From assembly GCA_045128915.1 (NCBI GenBank), contig JBGVIT010000046.1, positions 1-64,000 on the forward strand: 64,000 nucleotides of DNA. Reading direction: 5' to 3'. The notes below the pieces were generated by a model. It had not been told where the DNA came from. It did no database searches and saw only the letters and a list, made by a program, of their open reading frames with translations. Source of the DNA: RGIG9115 sp045128915. GTDB lineage: Bacteria > Bacillota > Clostridia > UBA1381. This document shows positions 1-7,513 of the stretch, piece after piece. Numbering within the stretch: the stretch's first letter is position 1; each line of letters begins with the position of its first letter. The position numbers were made by a program, and so were the translations under genes.

Positions 1-450
1 CCGCAGTTTGACGATATCACAATGCTTGCACTCAATTTTGATGCTATAATCGGTGATGAAAGTATTTCGATTGTACCGGATAGCAATTCTCATATAGCTG
101 TTGGGGCATTTGCAGATTTGCTTTCTGCAAAACTTGAAATCGTACCGAAAATTGCAAGCAAAATCAATATAGTGTTTGATGAAATTTATACGAACATTGT
201 AAATTACAGCAAGGCAAACCTTGCTACGATTTTCTACAGCATAGAAAACGGAAAACTCCATATTTCGTTTACTGACAATGGTATTCCGTACAATCCTCTT
301 GAGGCTTCTGAGCCTGATGTAACCCTTTCTGCAGAAGAAAGAGAAATCGGCGGTCTTGGAATATTTATGGTCAAGAAAATGACGGAAAGTATGGAATATG
401 AATACACGGATGATAAAAATGTACTTACTCTTGTCATCTCACTAAGTTAG
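1..450 (+). CDS. SpoIIE-type phosphatase / anti-sigma ATPase fusion, 3' part only
   Basis: The reading frame is open from the first base, so this is the 3' end of a longer gene and not a gene starting at the ATG at 22. The first residues read PQFDDITMLAL, the closing motif of SpoIIE/PP2C-type serine phosphatases (the DDIT aspartate is a metal ligand in that family). About 130 residues of a GHKL (HATPase_c_2) anti-sigma kinase domain follow: an N-box-like NIVFDEIYTNIVNYSK, a G1 box with FTDNGIPYNP, and a G2 box with GGLGIFMVKKM. Fusions of this kind belong to partner-switching control (RsbU/RsbW-like) of an alternative sigma factor or an anti-anti-sigma (STAS) protein. The sigma or STAS partner lies outside the window. 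Domain calls are firm; the regulated target is unknown. Confidence 0.85.
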   Translation, partial: PQFDDITMLALNFDAIIGDESISIVPDSNSHIAVGAFADLLSAKLEIVPKIASKINIVFDEIYTNIVNYSKANLATIFYSIENGKLHISFTDNGIPYNPLEASEPDVTLSAEEREIGGLGIFMVKKMTESMEYEYTDDKNVLTLVISLS

Positions 451-463
451 GAGGAGATTTTAA

Positions 464-1120
464 TTGAAATCAAATATTTGTAAATTAAACAAAGATTTAA
501 CCTGCCTCGAAGCAGTTCTTGCCGAGGTAGAAAAAGTAACTACATACAACGCTCTTGAAGATAAAAAAGCATTAAGGATTCGTCTTTTGGCAGAAGAACT
601 TTGCGGAATGCTTCCCGGACTTGTAGAAAACTTCAGCGGAGAGTTCTGGGCAGAAAATGAAGGCGATAATTACGAGCTTCATGTAGAGCTTAAGGCAGAC
701 GATATGAGCATTGATTTAAGAGATGAACTTATCTCTGTTTCAAAATCAGGCAAAAATGCTGCAGCAAAAGGTATTATGGGTAAAATCAGAGCAGTTGCGG
801 AAACGATGCTTCTTGCAGCTTTTGATCCTGACCTTGCACCTATACCTGCTGATGGAGAGTTTTACGACTATCATGGATATAATATGGGCTTTGGCTATAT
901 TGATCCGACAATTGCAATTGAAACAGGATATATCTACTCATGGTCGCTGTTTAATTATAAAACAGCAGTTGAAGAGAAAAAAGACGAATATGCAGAACTT
1001 GAGCGTTCTATCGTTGCAAAGCTTGCAGACGATATTATCGTAGGTGTTCGCGGAAAAAATGTTGAAATTGTGGTTAAAAAGTCATTTGGACCCGTTTATG
1101 ATTTCATCAACAGAAAGTAA
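464..1120 (+). CDS. Uncharacterised protein coupled to the SpoIIE/ATPase gene
   Basis: A 218-residue protein starting at a TTG, 7 nt after a GGAGGAG ribosome site and 13 nt after the upstream stop, so the two genes are almost certainly cotranscribed. I do not recognise a named family. Residues 25-60 (ending RIRLLAEELCGMLPGL) resemble the N-box helix of GHKL ATPases, so it may be a diverged anti-sigma-type ATPase that has lost clear G1 and G2 boxes. The middle is acidic and the C-terminus has GVRGKNVEIVVKKSFGPVYDF. There is no signal peptide or membrane segment, so it should be cytosolic. A hairpin terminator follows within 15 nt of the stop. Confidence 0.7.
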   Translation: MKSNICKLNKDLTCLEAVLAEVEKVTTYNALEDKKALRIRLLAEELCGMLPGLVENFSGEFWAENEGDNYELHVELKADDMSIDLRDELISVSKSGKNAAAKGIMGKIRAVAETMLLAAFDPDLAPIPADGEFYDYHGYNMGFGYIDPTIAIETGYIYSWSLFNYKTAVEEKKDEYAELERSIVAKLADDIIVGVRGKNVEIVVKKSFGPVYDFINRK

Positions 1121-1132
1121 TAAAAAACTATT

Positions 1133-1158
1133 AAAGGCACTCCAGACGGAGTGCCTTT
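1133..1158 (+). terminator. Hairpin terminator after the regulatory pair
   Basis: An 11-bp perfect stem, AAAGGCACTCC / GGAGTGCCTTT, with a 4-nt loop, starts 12 nt after the stop. The U-tract is short (TTTGATGT), so termination may be incomplete. Confidence 0.65.
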
Positions 1159-1536
1159 GATGTATCTAACGATATATTATGACATTTAAAGATACCCATA
1201 TCAAATTATGATACACCTTAAACAAAGAAAAACGGAATTGATTTTTCAGGAAAATATTCTGCGAGAATTAAAAAATATTCTTGCAGAATTGTTCTCTACA
1301 GGCGAAATTGATAGAATTGACGAAATCAAGTGATGCTAAAATGATGATGTAGCAGACGGAACGCTCCGAAACGGATGCGACCGTATGCGAAATTGATGCT
1401 CATTTTAGGCATAATTATTTGAATCACAAGACCATGCGCCGTCAATAAAAATATAATTTAAAAATACTAAAATTCAAAATTGATGCTCTGAAATTTGATT
1501 TTGAAACACAAAATTTTTTTATGATTAAAAAATAAG
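1159..1536. other. AT-rich gap without a convincing gene
   Basis: No supported gene was found. One 41-codon frame starts at the ATG at 1208 and stops at 1333. It has no ribosome site and encodes a short amphipathic, Leu/Ile-rich peptide (..NILRELKNILAEL..), so it is more likely chance or a gene remnant. Within it, two near-identical palindromes ATTCTnnnAGAAT lie at 1256-1268 and 1277-1289, 21 bp apart. The rest is A/T-rich. Confidence 0.4.
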
Positions 1537-1567
1537 AAGTGGCTCAAACGCAGTGTTTGAGCCACTT
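1537..1567 (-). terminator. Intrinsic terminator of the tRNA-Trp transcript
   Basis: A 13-bp perfect stem (AAGTGGCTCAAAC and its complement) with a 5-nt loop. Reading the minus strand it is followed by CTTATTTTTT, a proper U-tract. It lies 5 nt past the tRNA CCA end. Confidence 0.85.
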
Positions 1568-1571
1568 TGTA

Positions 1572-1647
1572 TGGCAGGGGCAGTAGGATTTGAACCCACG
1601 ACTTACAGTTTTGGAGACTGTCGCTCTACCAGCTGAACTATACCCCT
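1572..1647 (-). tRNA. tRNA-Trp (anticodon CCA)
   Basis: Read on the minus strand it folds as a full 76-nt tRNA. Acceptor AGGGGTA pairs with TGCCCCT, there is a D-arm, the anticodon stem ACAGT/ACTGT encloses loop CTCCAAA (anticodon CCA), and the T-arm is GTGGG-TTCAAAT-CCTAC. Discriminator G is followed by an encoded CCA tail. It is the second transcribed unit behind the promoter at 1780-1808. Confidence 0.95.
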
Positions 1648-1704
1648 ATATTAAATTGTGAAAATTGTCAAAACCCTTTAAAATAGTGGGATTTCTTGCT
1701 ATCA

Positions 1705-1762
1705 AGGGGAATGGAGGCTCTGGTTTTGGAGACCGATGCTCTACCAACTGAGCTATACCCCT
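1705..1762 (-). pseudogene. tRNA-Trp relic lacking the T-arm
   Basis: The minus strand carries acceptor AGGGGTA, a normal D-arm (TAGCTCAGTTGGTAGAGC) and a CTCCAAA anticodon loop with anticodon CCA. The anticodon stem is poorly paired. The sequence then jumps through about 8-10 nt to TTCCCCT, which re-pairs with the acceptor. The variable region, the T-stem and TTCAAAT loop and the CCA tail are absent, giving 58 nt instead of 76. The acceptor keeps one mismatch. It lies immediately upstream of the intact tRNA-Trp and probably arose by tandem duplication followed by deletion. It is unlikely to be charged and used. Confidence 0.8.
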
Positions 1763-1779
1763 ATCAAAATTACTATGAC

Positions 1780-1808
1780 ATTATATCACACAAAATTTCA
1801 GTTGTCAA
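1780..1808 (-). promoter_or_regulatory. Perfect consensus housekeeping promoter for the tRNA-Trp transcript
   Basis: On the minus strand it reads TTGACA, a 17-nt spacer, then TATAAT. Both hexamers match the vegetative consensus exactly. The predicted start falls about 10 nt upstream of the tRNA relic. Confidence 0.85.
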
Positions 1809-1889
1809 TACTCATTATCAAAAAAAACATCAAAAGTTTCTATTTAATAAAAACGGATTGTTAGACAAAACCAACAACCCGTTATGTAC

Positions 1890-2573
1890 TTAATCTACTG
1901 CATTTACAGAGCATGGATAGTCAAATTTCCGAAGCAGCATTTCTTCGTTGAGATTTTCCAGAATATCTACATAAAACACATAATCAAATGTATTGTCAGC
2001 GTTTTTGGTAACTGACACATCAGTTACCGATATGTTCATTTCTGAAAGTTCGTTTATAACTTTTTCCTCATAATTCTCTTCCGAAACACAGTTTACTGAA
2101 AGAGCTTTTGATTTGTGATTAATAAAAAATGAGCTTTTAAAGTGAAATATGAACTGTACAAAAAGGATAATAATCGTGCATGCTATGCCCATAAAATACA
2201 TACCCGCTCCAAGCGCCATGCCTATGCCTGATGTTGCCCATATTCCTGCCGCCGTCGTCAGACCTTTTGTTGAACCTCGCTGTACATATATCATTCCTGA
2301 ACCGAGAAAACCAACTCCCGTCACTATTCCCTGAGCCATTCTTGAAGGATCAAGACGAACATCGCCTATAAGGGTTTGTGCGGTCAGAAAGTCGTTGAAA
2401 CCGTATTTGGAAATTATCATCATAAGCGCCGACGCGCATGCAACTATACAATGAGTTCTTATGCCTGCTTCTTTTGCGCGGTTTTTTCTTTCATAGCCAA
2501 TGGCTATACCACATACGCAGGCAATAATTATTCTAAGCAGGAGCATTATATTCATTTCAAAGATACCATTCAT
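1890..2573 (-). CDS. MgtC/SapB family membrane protein
   Basis: A 227-residue inner-membrane protein. The N-terminal ~140 residues form the MgtC domain, with four to five hydrophobic helices. It includes the family signature GYERKNRAKEAGIRTH after the first helix and the glycine-rich stretch GFLGSGMIYVQRGSTKGLTTAA. The C-terminal ~80 residues form a soluble alpha/beta domain, as in longer MgtC proteins. The family is linked to Mg2+ limitation and membrane-potential homeostasis; here the role is inferred. The ATG follows AAGGAG by 9-10 nt. It lies 66 nt downstream of argS and may be reached by read-through past the hairpin at 2601-2630. Confidence 0.88.
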   Translation of the reverse strand: MNGIFEMNIMLLLRIIIACVCGIAIGYERKNRAKEAGIRTHCIVACASALMMIISKYGFNDFLTAQTLIGDVRLDPSRMAQGIVTGVGFLGSGMIYVQRGSTKGLTTAAGIWATSGIGMALGAGMYFMGIACTIIILFVQFIFHFKSSFFINHKSKALSVNCVSEENYEEKVINELSEMNISVTDVSVTKNADNTFDYVFYVDILENLNEEMLLRKFDYPCSVNAVD

Positions 2574-2600
2574 TAAAGCTTTCTCCTTTCTTTATAAAGC

Positions 2601-2630
2601 AGAAATCCGCAGTTTGAAATGCGGATTTCT
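2601..2630 (-). terminator. Hairpin between argS and the MgtC-like gene
   Basis: An 11-bp perfect stem, AGAAATCCGCA / TGCGGATTTCT, with an 8-nt loop, 9 nt after the argS stop. The minus-strand tail is GCTTTATAA, without a real U-tract, so it may be a weak terminator or an mRNA-end stabiliser. Confidence 0.55.
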
Positions 2631-2639
2631 AAGTAGTCA

Positions 2640-4355
2640 TTACATCTTTTCTACCGTTTCTATACCAAGCAATGCAAGGGCTGACTTTATTACTATGGTA
2701 GTTGCTTCTACAAGTGCAAGTCTTGCCTTCCTGATCTCAGGATCAACATCACTTTTGAGTATAGGATTGGTATTATAGAACTTATTAAACAGCTTAGCTA
2801 CAGCTGTTACATATCGGTTTACATAAAACGGCTCATTTTTATCAGCCGCAGATGCTACCTCTTCATTGAATTTTGAGATATGCTTTATAAGCTCATATTC
2901 TTCATCAGTTGTAAGCAGGCTGTAATCTGCATCTGAATAGTCGGTTTCGCATCTTCTAAGTATGCTTTTACCTCTTGCATAGCTATACTGAACATACGGT
3001 CCGCTTTCGCCCTCAAAGTCAAGCATTGTATCCCATGAGAATACTATATCCTTTTCTCTGTTGTTCTTAAGGAAAGCATATAAAATTGCGCCTATTCCCA
3101 CCTTCTTTGCAACCTCATCAGGATTTTCAAGGTCGGGACTACTGTTTTTCATAATACCTAAAGTTTTTGAGATTGATTCGTTTAGTACATCCTCAAGGAA
3201 AACTACATCTCCGTCACGTGTTGAAAGCTTTTTATCAGGGAACTTTACAAGGCCGAAGCCTACGTGCTGACATGATTTTGCCCAATCTCCGCACATCTTC
3301 TCAACAACGGAGAATATCTGGCGGAAATGAAGTGCTTGGGGCAGACCTACCACATATATATTTTTGTAGAAATCATATGTTCTGTGTCTGTACAAAGCGG
3401 CTGCAATATCACGTGTTGCGTATATTGTAGTTCCGTTTGATTTGAGTATCATACAAGGAGGCATATCCTGCTCTGACAAGTCAACCACCATTGCGCCTTC
3501 GCTTTCAACGAGAAGATTCTTTTCTTTAAGAATTTCAACAACTTCATCCATCTTGTCGCTGTAAAAGCTCTCACCGTTATAAGAGTCAAAAGAAATATTG
3601 AGCATGTCATAAACTCTTTTGAATTCCACAAGGCTCACTTCTCTGAAATATTTCCAAAGAGATGTTGTTTCTTCGTCACCCGTTTCAAGAAGTCTGAAAT
3701 ATTCTCTTGCTTCATCTTCAAGCTCGGGTTGCTCTTTTGCTACATCATGGAAATGTACATACAGCTTTAAAAGCTCGTTTATGGGATCTTTTTCAATCAC
3801 TTCAGGATTACCCCATCGCTTATATGCACTAATAAGCTTACCAAACTGCGTTCCCCAATCTCCCAGATGATTAATCTTAACAGTATTATAGCCTAAAAAT
3901 GAATATATTTTATCAAGGCTGTTTCCTACTGCAGTAGAAAACAAATGGCCTATATGGAACGGCTTTGCAATATTGGGCGAAGAAAATTCAACAAGAACAG
4001 TCTTGCCCGCTCCGTCATTTGATTTACCGTAGTTCTCACCCTGCTGAAACACCTCTGCAAGCTGCTGCTTTGCATACGCGCTTCGGGAGAAAAAGAAATT
4101 GAGATATCCGCCTGCCACTTCAATCTTCTCAACAAAATCAAGCTTTGGAAATTTTTCCGCAATTTCCGCTGCTATCATTGGAGGTGCTTTTCTCATGACC
4201 TTTGCAAGAGGGAAGCATGGAAAAGCCAAATCACCCATTTCGGGATTGGGCGGTACTTCAACTGCTGCATTTATCTTATCAATTTCAAGCTCTGTAAGCT
4301 GTGCTAATTTCTCTGTTATCTGCTGTTTAAAATCCATAGTGTAAACACTCTCCAT
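2640..4355 (-). CDS. argS: Arginyl-tRNA synthetase
   Basis: A class I synthetase that charges tRNA-Arg, 571 residues and of normal length. The N-terminal additional domain covers about residues 1-110. Counted from the second Met, the HIGH signature lies near residue 128 (SSPNIAKPFHIGH). The second catalytic loop is LSTRDG in place of a canonical KMSKS, as in many ArgRS. The C-terminal DALR anticodon-binding domain ends in KSALALLGIETVEKM. Two starts are possible: the first ATG (AAAGGA 5 nt upstream) or the ATG at 4337, which gives MDFKQQI, closer to the usual N-terminus. It starts 3 nt after the upstream membrane-protein gene, so the two are cotranscribed. Confidence 0.95.
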   Translation of the reverse strand: MESVYTMDFKQQITEKLAQLTELEIDKINAAVEVPPNPEMGDLAFPCFPLAKVMRKAPPMIAAEIAEKFPKLDFVEKIEVAGGYLNFFFSRSAYAKQQLAEVFQQGENYGKSNDGAGKTVLVEFSSPNIAKPFHIGHLFSTAVGNSLDKIYSFLGYNTVKINHLGDWGTQFGKLISAYKRWGNPEVIEKDPINELLKLYVHFHDVAKEQPELEDEAREYFRLLETGDEETTSLWKYFREVSLVEFKRVYDMLNISFDSYNGESFYSDKMDEVVEILKEKNLLVESEGAMVVDLSEQDMPPCMILKSNGTTIYATRDIAAALYRHRTYDFYKNIYVVGLPQALHFRQIFSVVEKMCGDWAKSCQHVGFGLVKFPDKKLSTRDGDVVFLEDVLNESISKTLGIMKNSSPDLENPDEVAKKVGIGAILYAFLKNNREKDIVFSWDTMLDFEGESGPYVQYSYARGKSILRRCETDYSDADYSLLTTDEEYELIKHISKFNEEVASAADKNEPFYVNRYVTAVAKLFNKFYNTNPILKSDVDPEIRKARLALVEATTIVIKSALALLGIETVEKM

Positions 4356-4357
4356 TA

Positions 4358-5131
4358 TTATCCTTTGATTTGTTCCTCAGCCGGTACTGCCGACTGGTCA
4401 TGATGGTGGTGACGTCTCCGACGCTTTTTGATAAGCGGGCAAACGTACTTTTCCCATGATGCTCTGCTTCTTGCTCCGTACATAAGAGCTAATGTGAGAA
4501 TTATATCTGAACAAATAAGAGGAATTGTTTTCTTAATCCACCAATCAGGAATCATTTTTCCACGATAAATAAAATATCCAAGCATAGGAACACCATACGC
4601 AACAAGCATCTGCACTACAAGAAGTTTGCATGTTATTTTTCGGTCACGGTCAAAATAATATCCTATTCCAAGCCAAACAACTGCCGAAATATGATTATAC
4701 AGCAAAGTTTCTGCATTTCTTGAACCCCACTGCATATGATTGAACATCATGTTTTCCTGTTTGAGAAATTGTGCAACGTCAAAGCTCCATTTGCCTGAAA
4801 TAAGATTCTTTACAAACCATTCAAAAACCCATATATTTGCTGCAAGGTAAACAAGCATCAGGCTATAACACAAAACCTTAAGCATATCCTTTTTGTCAAG
4901 CATATTTTTATGGGGGTACATAATTGCCACAGAAATAAGCATATGTATTATTCCCACAAGACAGTATGCAAAGTTAGATATGTTAAAATAGCTATGCTGT
5001 TCGTACTGTACAAACGATGCAATAATATTCATTATTTCACGTGTGTGACCTACCATGAATACTATGGCGAAAACAAACGCCAAGAATGCAAGACCTGTCA
5101 AATTGGCATTGACCTGACTTCTGTTATTCAA
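4358..5131 (-). CDS. Uncharacterised multispanning membrane protein with basic/His tail
   Basis: A 257-residue protein with about six or seven hydrophobic helices (for example near residues 12-30, 50-75, 82-105, 145-160, 170-190 and 200-222). I do not recognise the family. It ends in a cytosolic-looking tail, KKRRRRHHHHDQ, followed by an acidic stretch. The start is a TTG, 9 nt after AGAGG. A promoter lies directly upstream over the murG stop, and argS follows 2-3 nt downstream. The gene therefore seems to head a two-gene unit with argS and not to be the last dcw gene. Confidence 0.75.
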   Translation of the reverse strand: MNNRSQVNANLTGLAFLAFVFAIVFMVGHTREIMNIIASFVQYEQHSYFNISNFAYCLVGIIHMLISVAIMYPHKNMLDKKDMLKVLCYSLMLVYLAANIWVFEWFVKNLISGKWSFDVAQFLKQENMMFNHMQWGSRNAETLLYNHISAVVWLGIGYYFDRDRKITCKLLVVQMLVAYGVPMLGYFIYRGKMIPDWWIKKTIPLICSDIILTLALMYGARSRASWEKYVCPLIKKRRRRHHHHDQSAVPAEEQIKG

Positions 5132-5167
5132 AACAATCTACCTCTCTTCAGTTAATTTCATAGGGAT

Positions 5168-5196
5168 ATTTTATCATAATCACAATGATTTAGCAA
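5168..5196 (-). promoter_or_regulatory. Extended -10 promoter for the membrane protein-argS unit
   Basis: The minus strand reads TTGCTA, a 17-nt spacer, then TAAAAT, with a TG one base before the -10 (extended -10). It overlaps the murG stop codon, about 35-40 nt upstream of the TTG start. Confidence 0.6.
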
Positions 5197-6311
5197 GAGC
5201 TTTTTTTATTATTGCTCATTTTAAGCATTAAATCGTATATTCTTTGGCATGCATCGTCAGTTTTGAAACTTCTGAGACTTTCACTCATAGACTTAAGCTG
5301 CTGTTTATTATCTACCGTTGTAATTATTGCATTATACAGACTATCTCCAGAAAGCTCTGCTTCAACCAGAACTTTTGCGCCACCCTTAGATTCAATTTCC
5401 CTTGCGTTTTGCTCCTGATGATTTCTTACTACATTAGGCGAGGGAATGAGAATTGATGGTTTGAGGAGCACAGCCAGCTCGCTTACTGTGATTGCTCCTG
5501 AACGGCACACAACAAGGTCTGCTGCCGCCATTACCAGATGCATATTGTTTATATAAGGTACGATTTCAACATCTTCTGATAATTTGATATTTCTCTCGTT
5601 TATAATATCCATTACCTTTTCGTAGTTTCTGTCGCCGGTTCCGAAAAGAATACGGAATCTATTTTCTTGCGAAAGCTTTGGAAGCATATCTACTACCGCT
5701 TCGTTTATTCTGTCAGCACCAAGACTGCCACCAAAAATCAAAACAAACGGTTTTTGGTCAGTAATTCCAAGCTGCGATCTTGCCAATTCTCTGTCGGCTG
5801 TTACAATCTCGCCTCGTACGGGATTTCCCGTAACAACACACTTGGGTGAATTATTCATATGCTTTACTGTTTCTTCAAAGCTTACTGCCACATAATCAAC
5901 GTATTTTTCACTTGCTGACACAGTAAGCCCAGGATATACATTCTGTTCATGAATAAGCGCAGGAATTTTCAGTTTACCTGCTGCCATTGCTACCGGTCCG
6001 CTGACATAACCTCCGGTACATACTACACAATCAGGCTTAAAATCCTCCATAAGCTTTCTGCATTTTTTCTGTGAATCATGAAGTTTTTTAAGGACTTTGA
6101 AATTTTTAAGAAGATTTTTTCTGTTAAAGCCCTCTATATCAATATATTCAATGTCATAGCCTGCTTTTGGAACAAGCTTTGTTTCCAGACCTCGTCTTGT
6201 TCCTATAAACAAGGCTTCAAAATCCTCATCAACGGACGCAGCGTAGCCTGCAACTGATAAAGCAGGATTTATATGCCCCCCCGTTCCGCCACCGGCAAAT
6301 ATAACCTTCAT
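5190..6311 (-). CDS. murG: MurG, lipid II-forming GlcNAc transferase
   Basis: Transfers GlcNAc from UDP-GlcNAc to lipid I on the inner membrane face, making lipid II (GT28 family). It has 373 residues, the normal length. The N-terminal glycine loop GGGTGGHINPAL lies at residues 7-18. A second glycine loop, FGGSLGADRINEAV, is in the middle, and the UDP-GlcNAc pocket HQEQNAREIESKGG is near the C-terminus. It lies 19 nt after ftsW. It is the last dcw gene here: murC, murB, ftsQ/divIB, ftsA and ftsZ do not follow. Confidence 0.97.
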   Translation of the reverse strand: MKVIFAGGGTGGHINPALSVAGYAASVDEDFEALFIGTRRGLETKLVPKAGYDIEYIDIEGFNRKNLLKNFKVLKKLHDSQKKCRKLMEDFKPDCVVCTGGYVSGPVAMAAGKLKIPALIHEQNVYPGLTVSASEKYVDYVAVSFEETVKHMNNSPKCVVTGNPVRGEIVTADRELARSQLGITDQKPFVLIFGGSLGADRINEAVVDMLPKLSQENRFRILFGTGDRNYEKVMDIINERNIKLSEDVEIVPYINNMHLVMAAADLVVCRSGAITVSELAVLLKPSILIPSPNVVRNHQEQNAREIESKGGAKVLVEAELSGDSLYNAIITTVDNKQQLKSMSESLRSFKTDDACQRIYDLMLKMSNNKKSSC

Positions 6312-6330
6312 ACGAAATTCAGCCTCACTT

Positions 6331-7491
6331 TCATAGCCTTGTATGCTCGTTTATTGACGAGCGGGATATATTAAGAAGTATTCCCATTTCAACCAGAAGT
6401 ACCATGATTGCTGTTCCTCCGTAACTGAAAAACGGCAATGATACTCCTGTATTTGGAACGCTTGATGTAGCAACTGCAATGTTGAGCGTTGTTTGGATCG
6501 CAACTTGCGCCATTATACCCGTAGCAAGCAATGTTCCGAAAGTATCAGGAGCATTAAGCGCTATTCTGAAGCCACGAAGTATTAAAAGGGCAAATGCCGC
6601 GATAATAATAATTGCACCTAAAAGTCCAAGTTCTTCGCAAGCTATTGAAAATATGAAATCATTGTAAGGCTCAGGAAGATATGAGTACTTCTGAACGCTC
6701 TGGCCAAGACCTCTGCCGAAAATACCGCCCGAACCCATTGCATAAAGCGCCTGCGCTATCTGGTATCCCGTATGCTGCATATCCTCAAACGGACTTATAA
6801 AACGAAGTATTCTGGATAAGCGGTTTGCATCGAATAAATAAATAAACAAAAATCCTATTGCACCTACTATGGGCACGCCCACAGCAAAGGGAGCAACTCT
6901 TGTTCCGGCAGATATAAGAATCCATATTCCTATACCTACTATAACTATTGTTCCGCTAAGATGCGGCTCCAAAAGCATCAGAAGTCCCACTGCGCCGAGA
7001 ATTACTGCAAAGTATCCAAAATCCTTGAGCTTACTAACATTATATTTGCATGATGAAATCATCTCTGCAAACAGTATTGACACGGCAAGCTTCATAAACT
7101 CTGACGGCTGTATCTGGAAGCCGGGCAGCTGAAGCCATCTTCTTGAACCGTTAAGCTTTACTCCCACTCCCGGTATAGCAACAAGAAGAAGCATTATAAA
7201 GCATATGCCAAAATACAGCTTTGCGTACTTTTTATAAATTCTGTAATCAATCTTGGAAACTACAACCATTCCCACAAGACCGATAATCACGAATACTATC
7301 TGTTTTTTGAAGAAGTGATAAGAGTTATCATACTTTGACGCTCCGGCAGGTGCAGATGCTGAAAGAAGCATTACAAGACCAATGGAGAGCAAAAGCATAA
7401 TGAAAAACAAAAAGGTATAGTCAATGCTCTTTTGCTTTAATACATCTTTTTTGTCATTAGTTTTGTTCTTTCCGGATTTTCTTGCAGCCAA
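6331..7491 (-). CDS. ftsW: SEDS-family peptidoglycan glycosyltransferase FtsW
   Basis: Polymerises lipid II at the septum together with a class B PBP (here FtsI, upstream in the same operon). About ten membrane helices follow a basic cytosolic N-terminus. SEDS signatures are visible: GSRRWLQLPGFQIQPSEFMK, then NDFIFSIACEELGLLG, and at the end GVSLPFFSYGGTAIMVLL. The start is taken at the TTG at 7491, 8 nt after AGAGG. A GTG 9 nt earlier is in frame but overlaps the ribosome site. The family assignment is firm; FtsW versus SpoVE rests on the gene position. Confidence 0.93.
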   Translation of the reverse strand: MAARKSGKNKTNDKKDVLKQKSIDYTFLFFIMLLLSIGLVMLLSASAPAGASKYDNSYHFFKKQIVFVIIGLVGMVVVSKIDYRIYKKYAKLYFGICFIMLLLVAIPGVGVKLNGSRRWLQLPGFQIQPSEFMKLAVSILFAEMISSCKYNVSKLKDFGYFAVILGAVGLLMLLEPHLSGTIVIVGIGIWILISAGTRVAPFAVGVPIVGAIGFLFIYLFDANRLSRILRFISPFEDMQHTGYQIAQALYAMGSGGIFGRGLGQSVQKYSYLPEPYNDFIFSIACEELGLLGAIIIIAAFALLILRGFRIALNAPDTFGTLLATGIMAQVAIQTTLNIAVATSSVPNTGVSLPFFSYGGTAIMVLLVEMGILLNISRSSINEHTRL

Positions 7492-7513
7492 TATACTCAC
7501 CTCTAATCAATAA

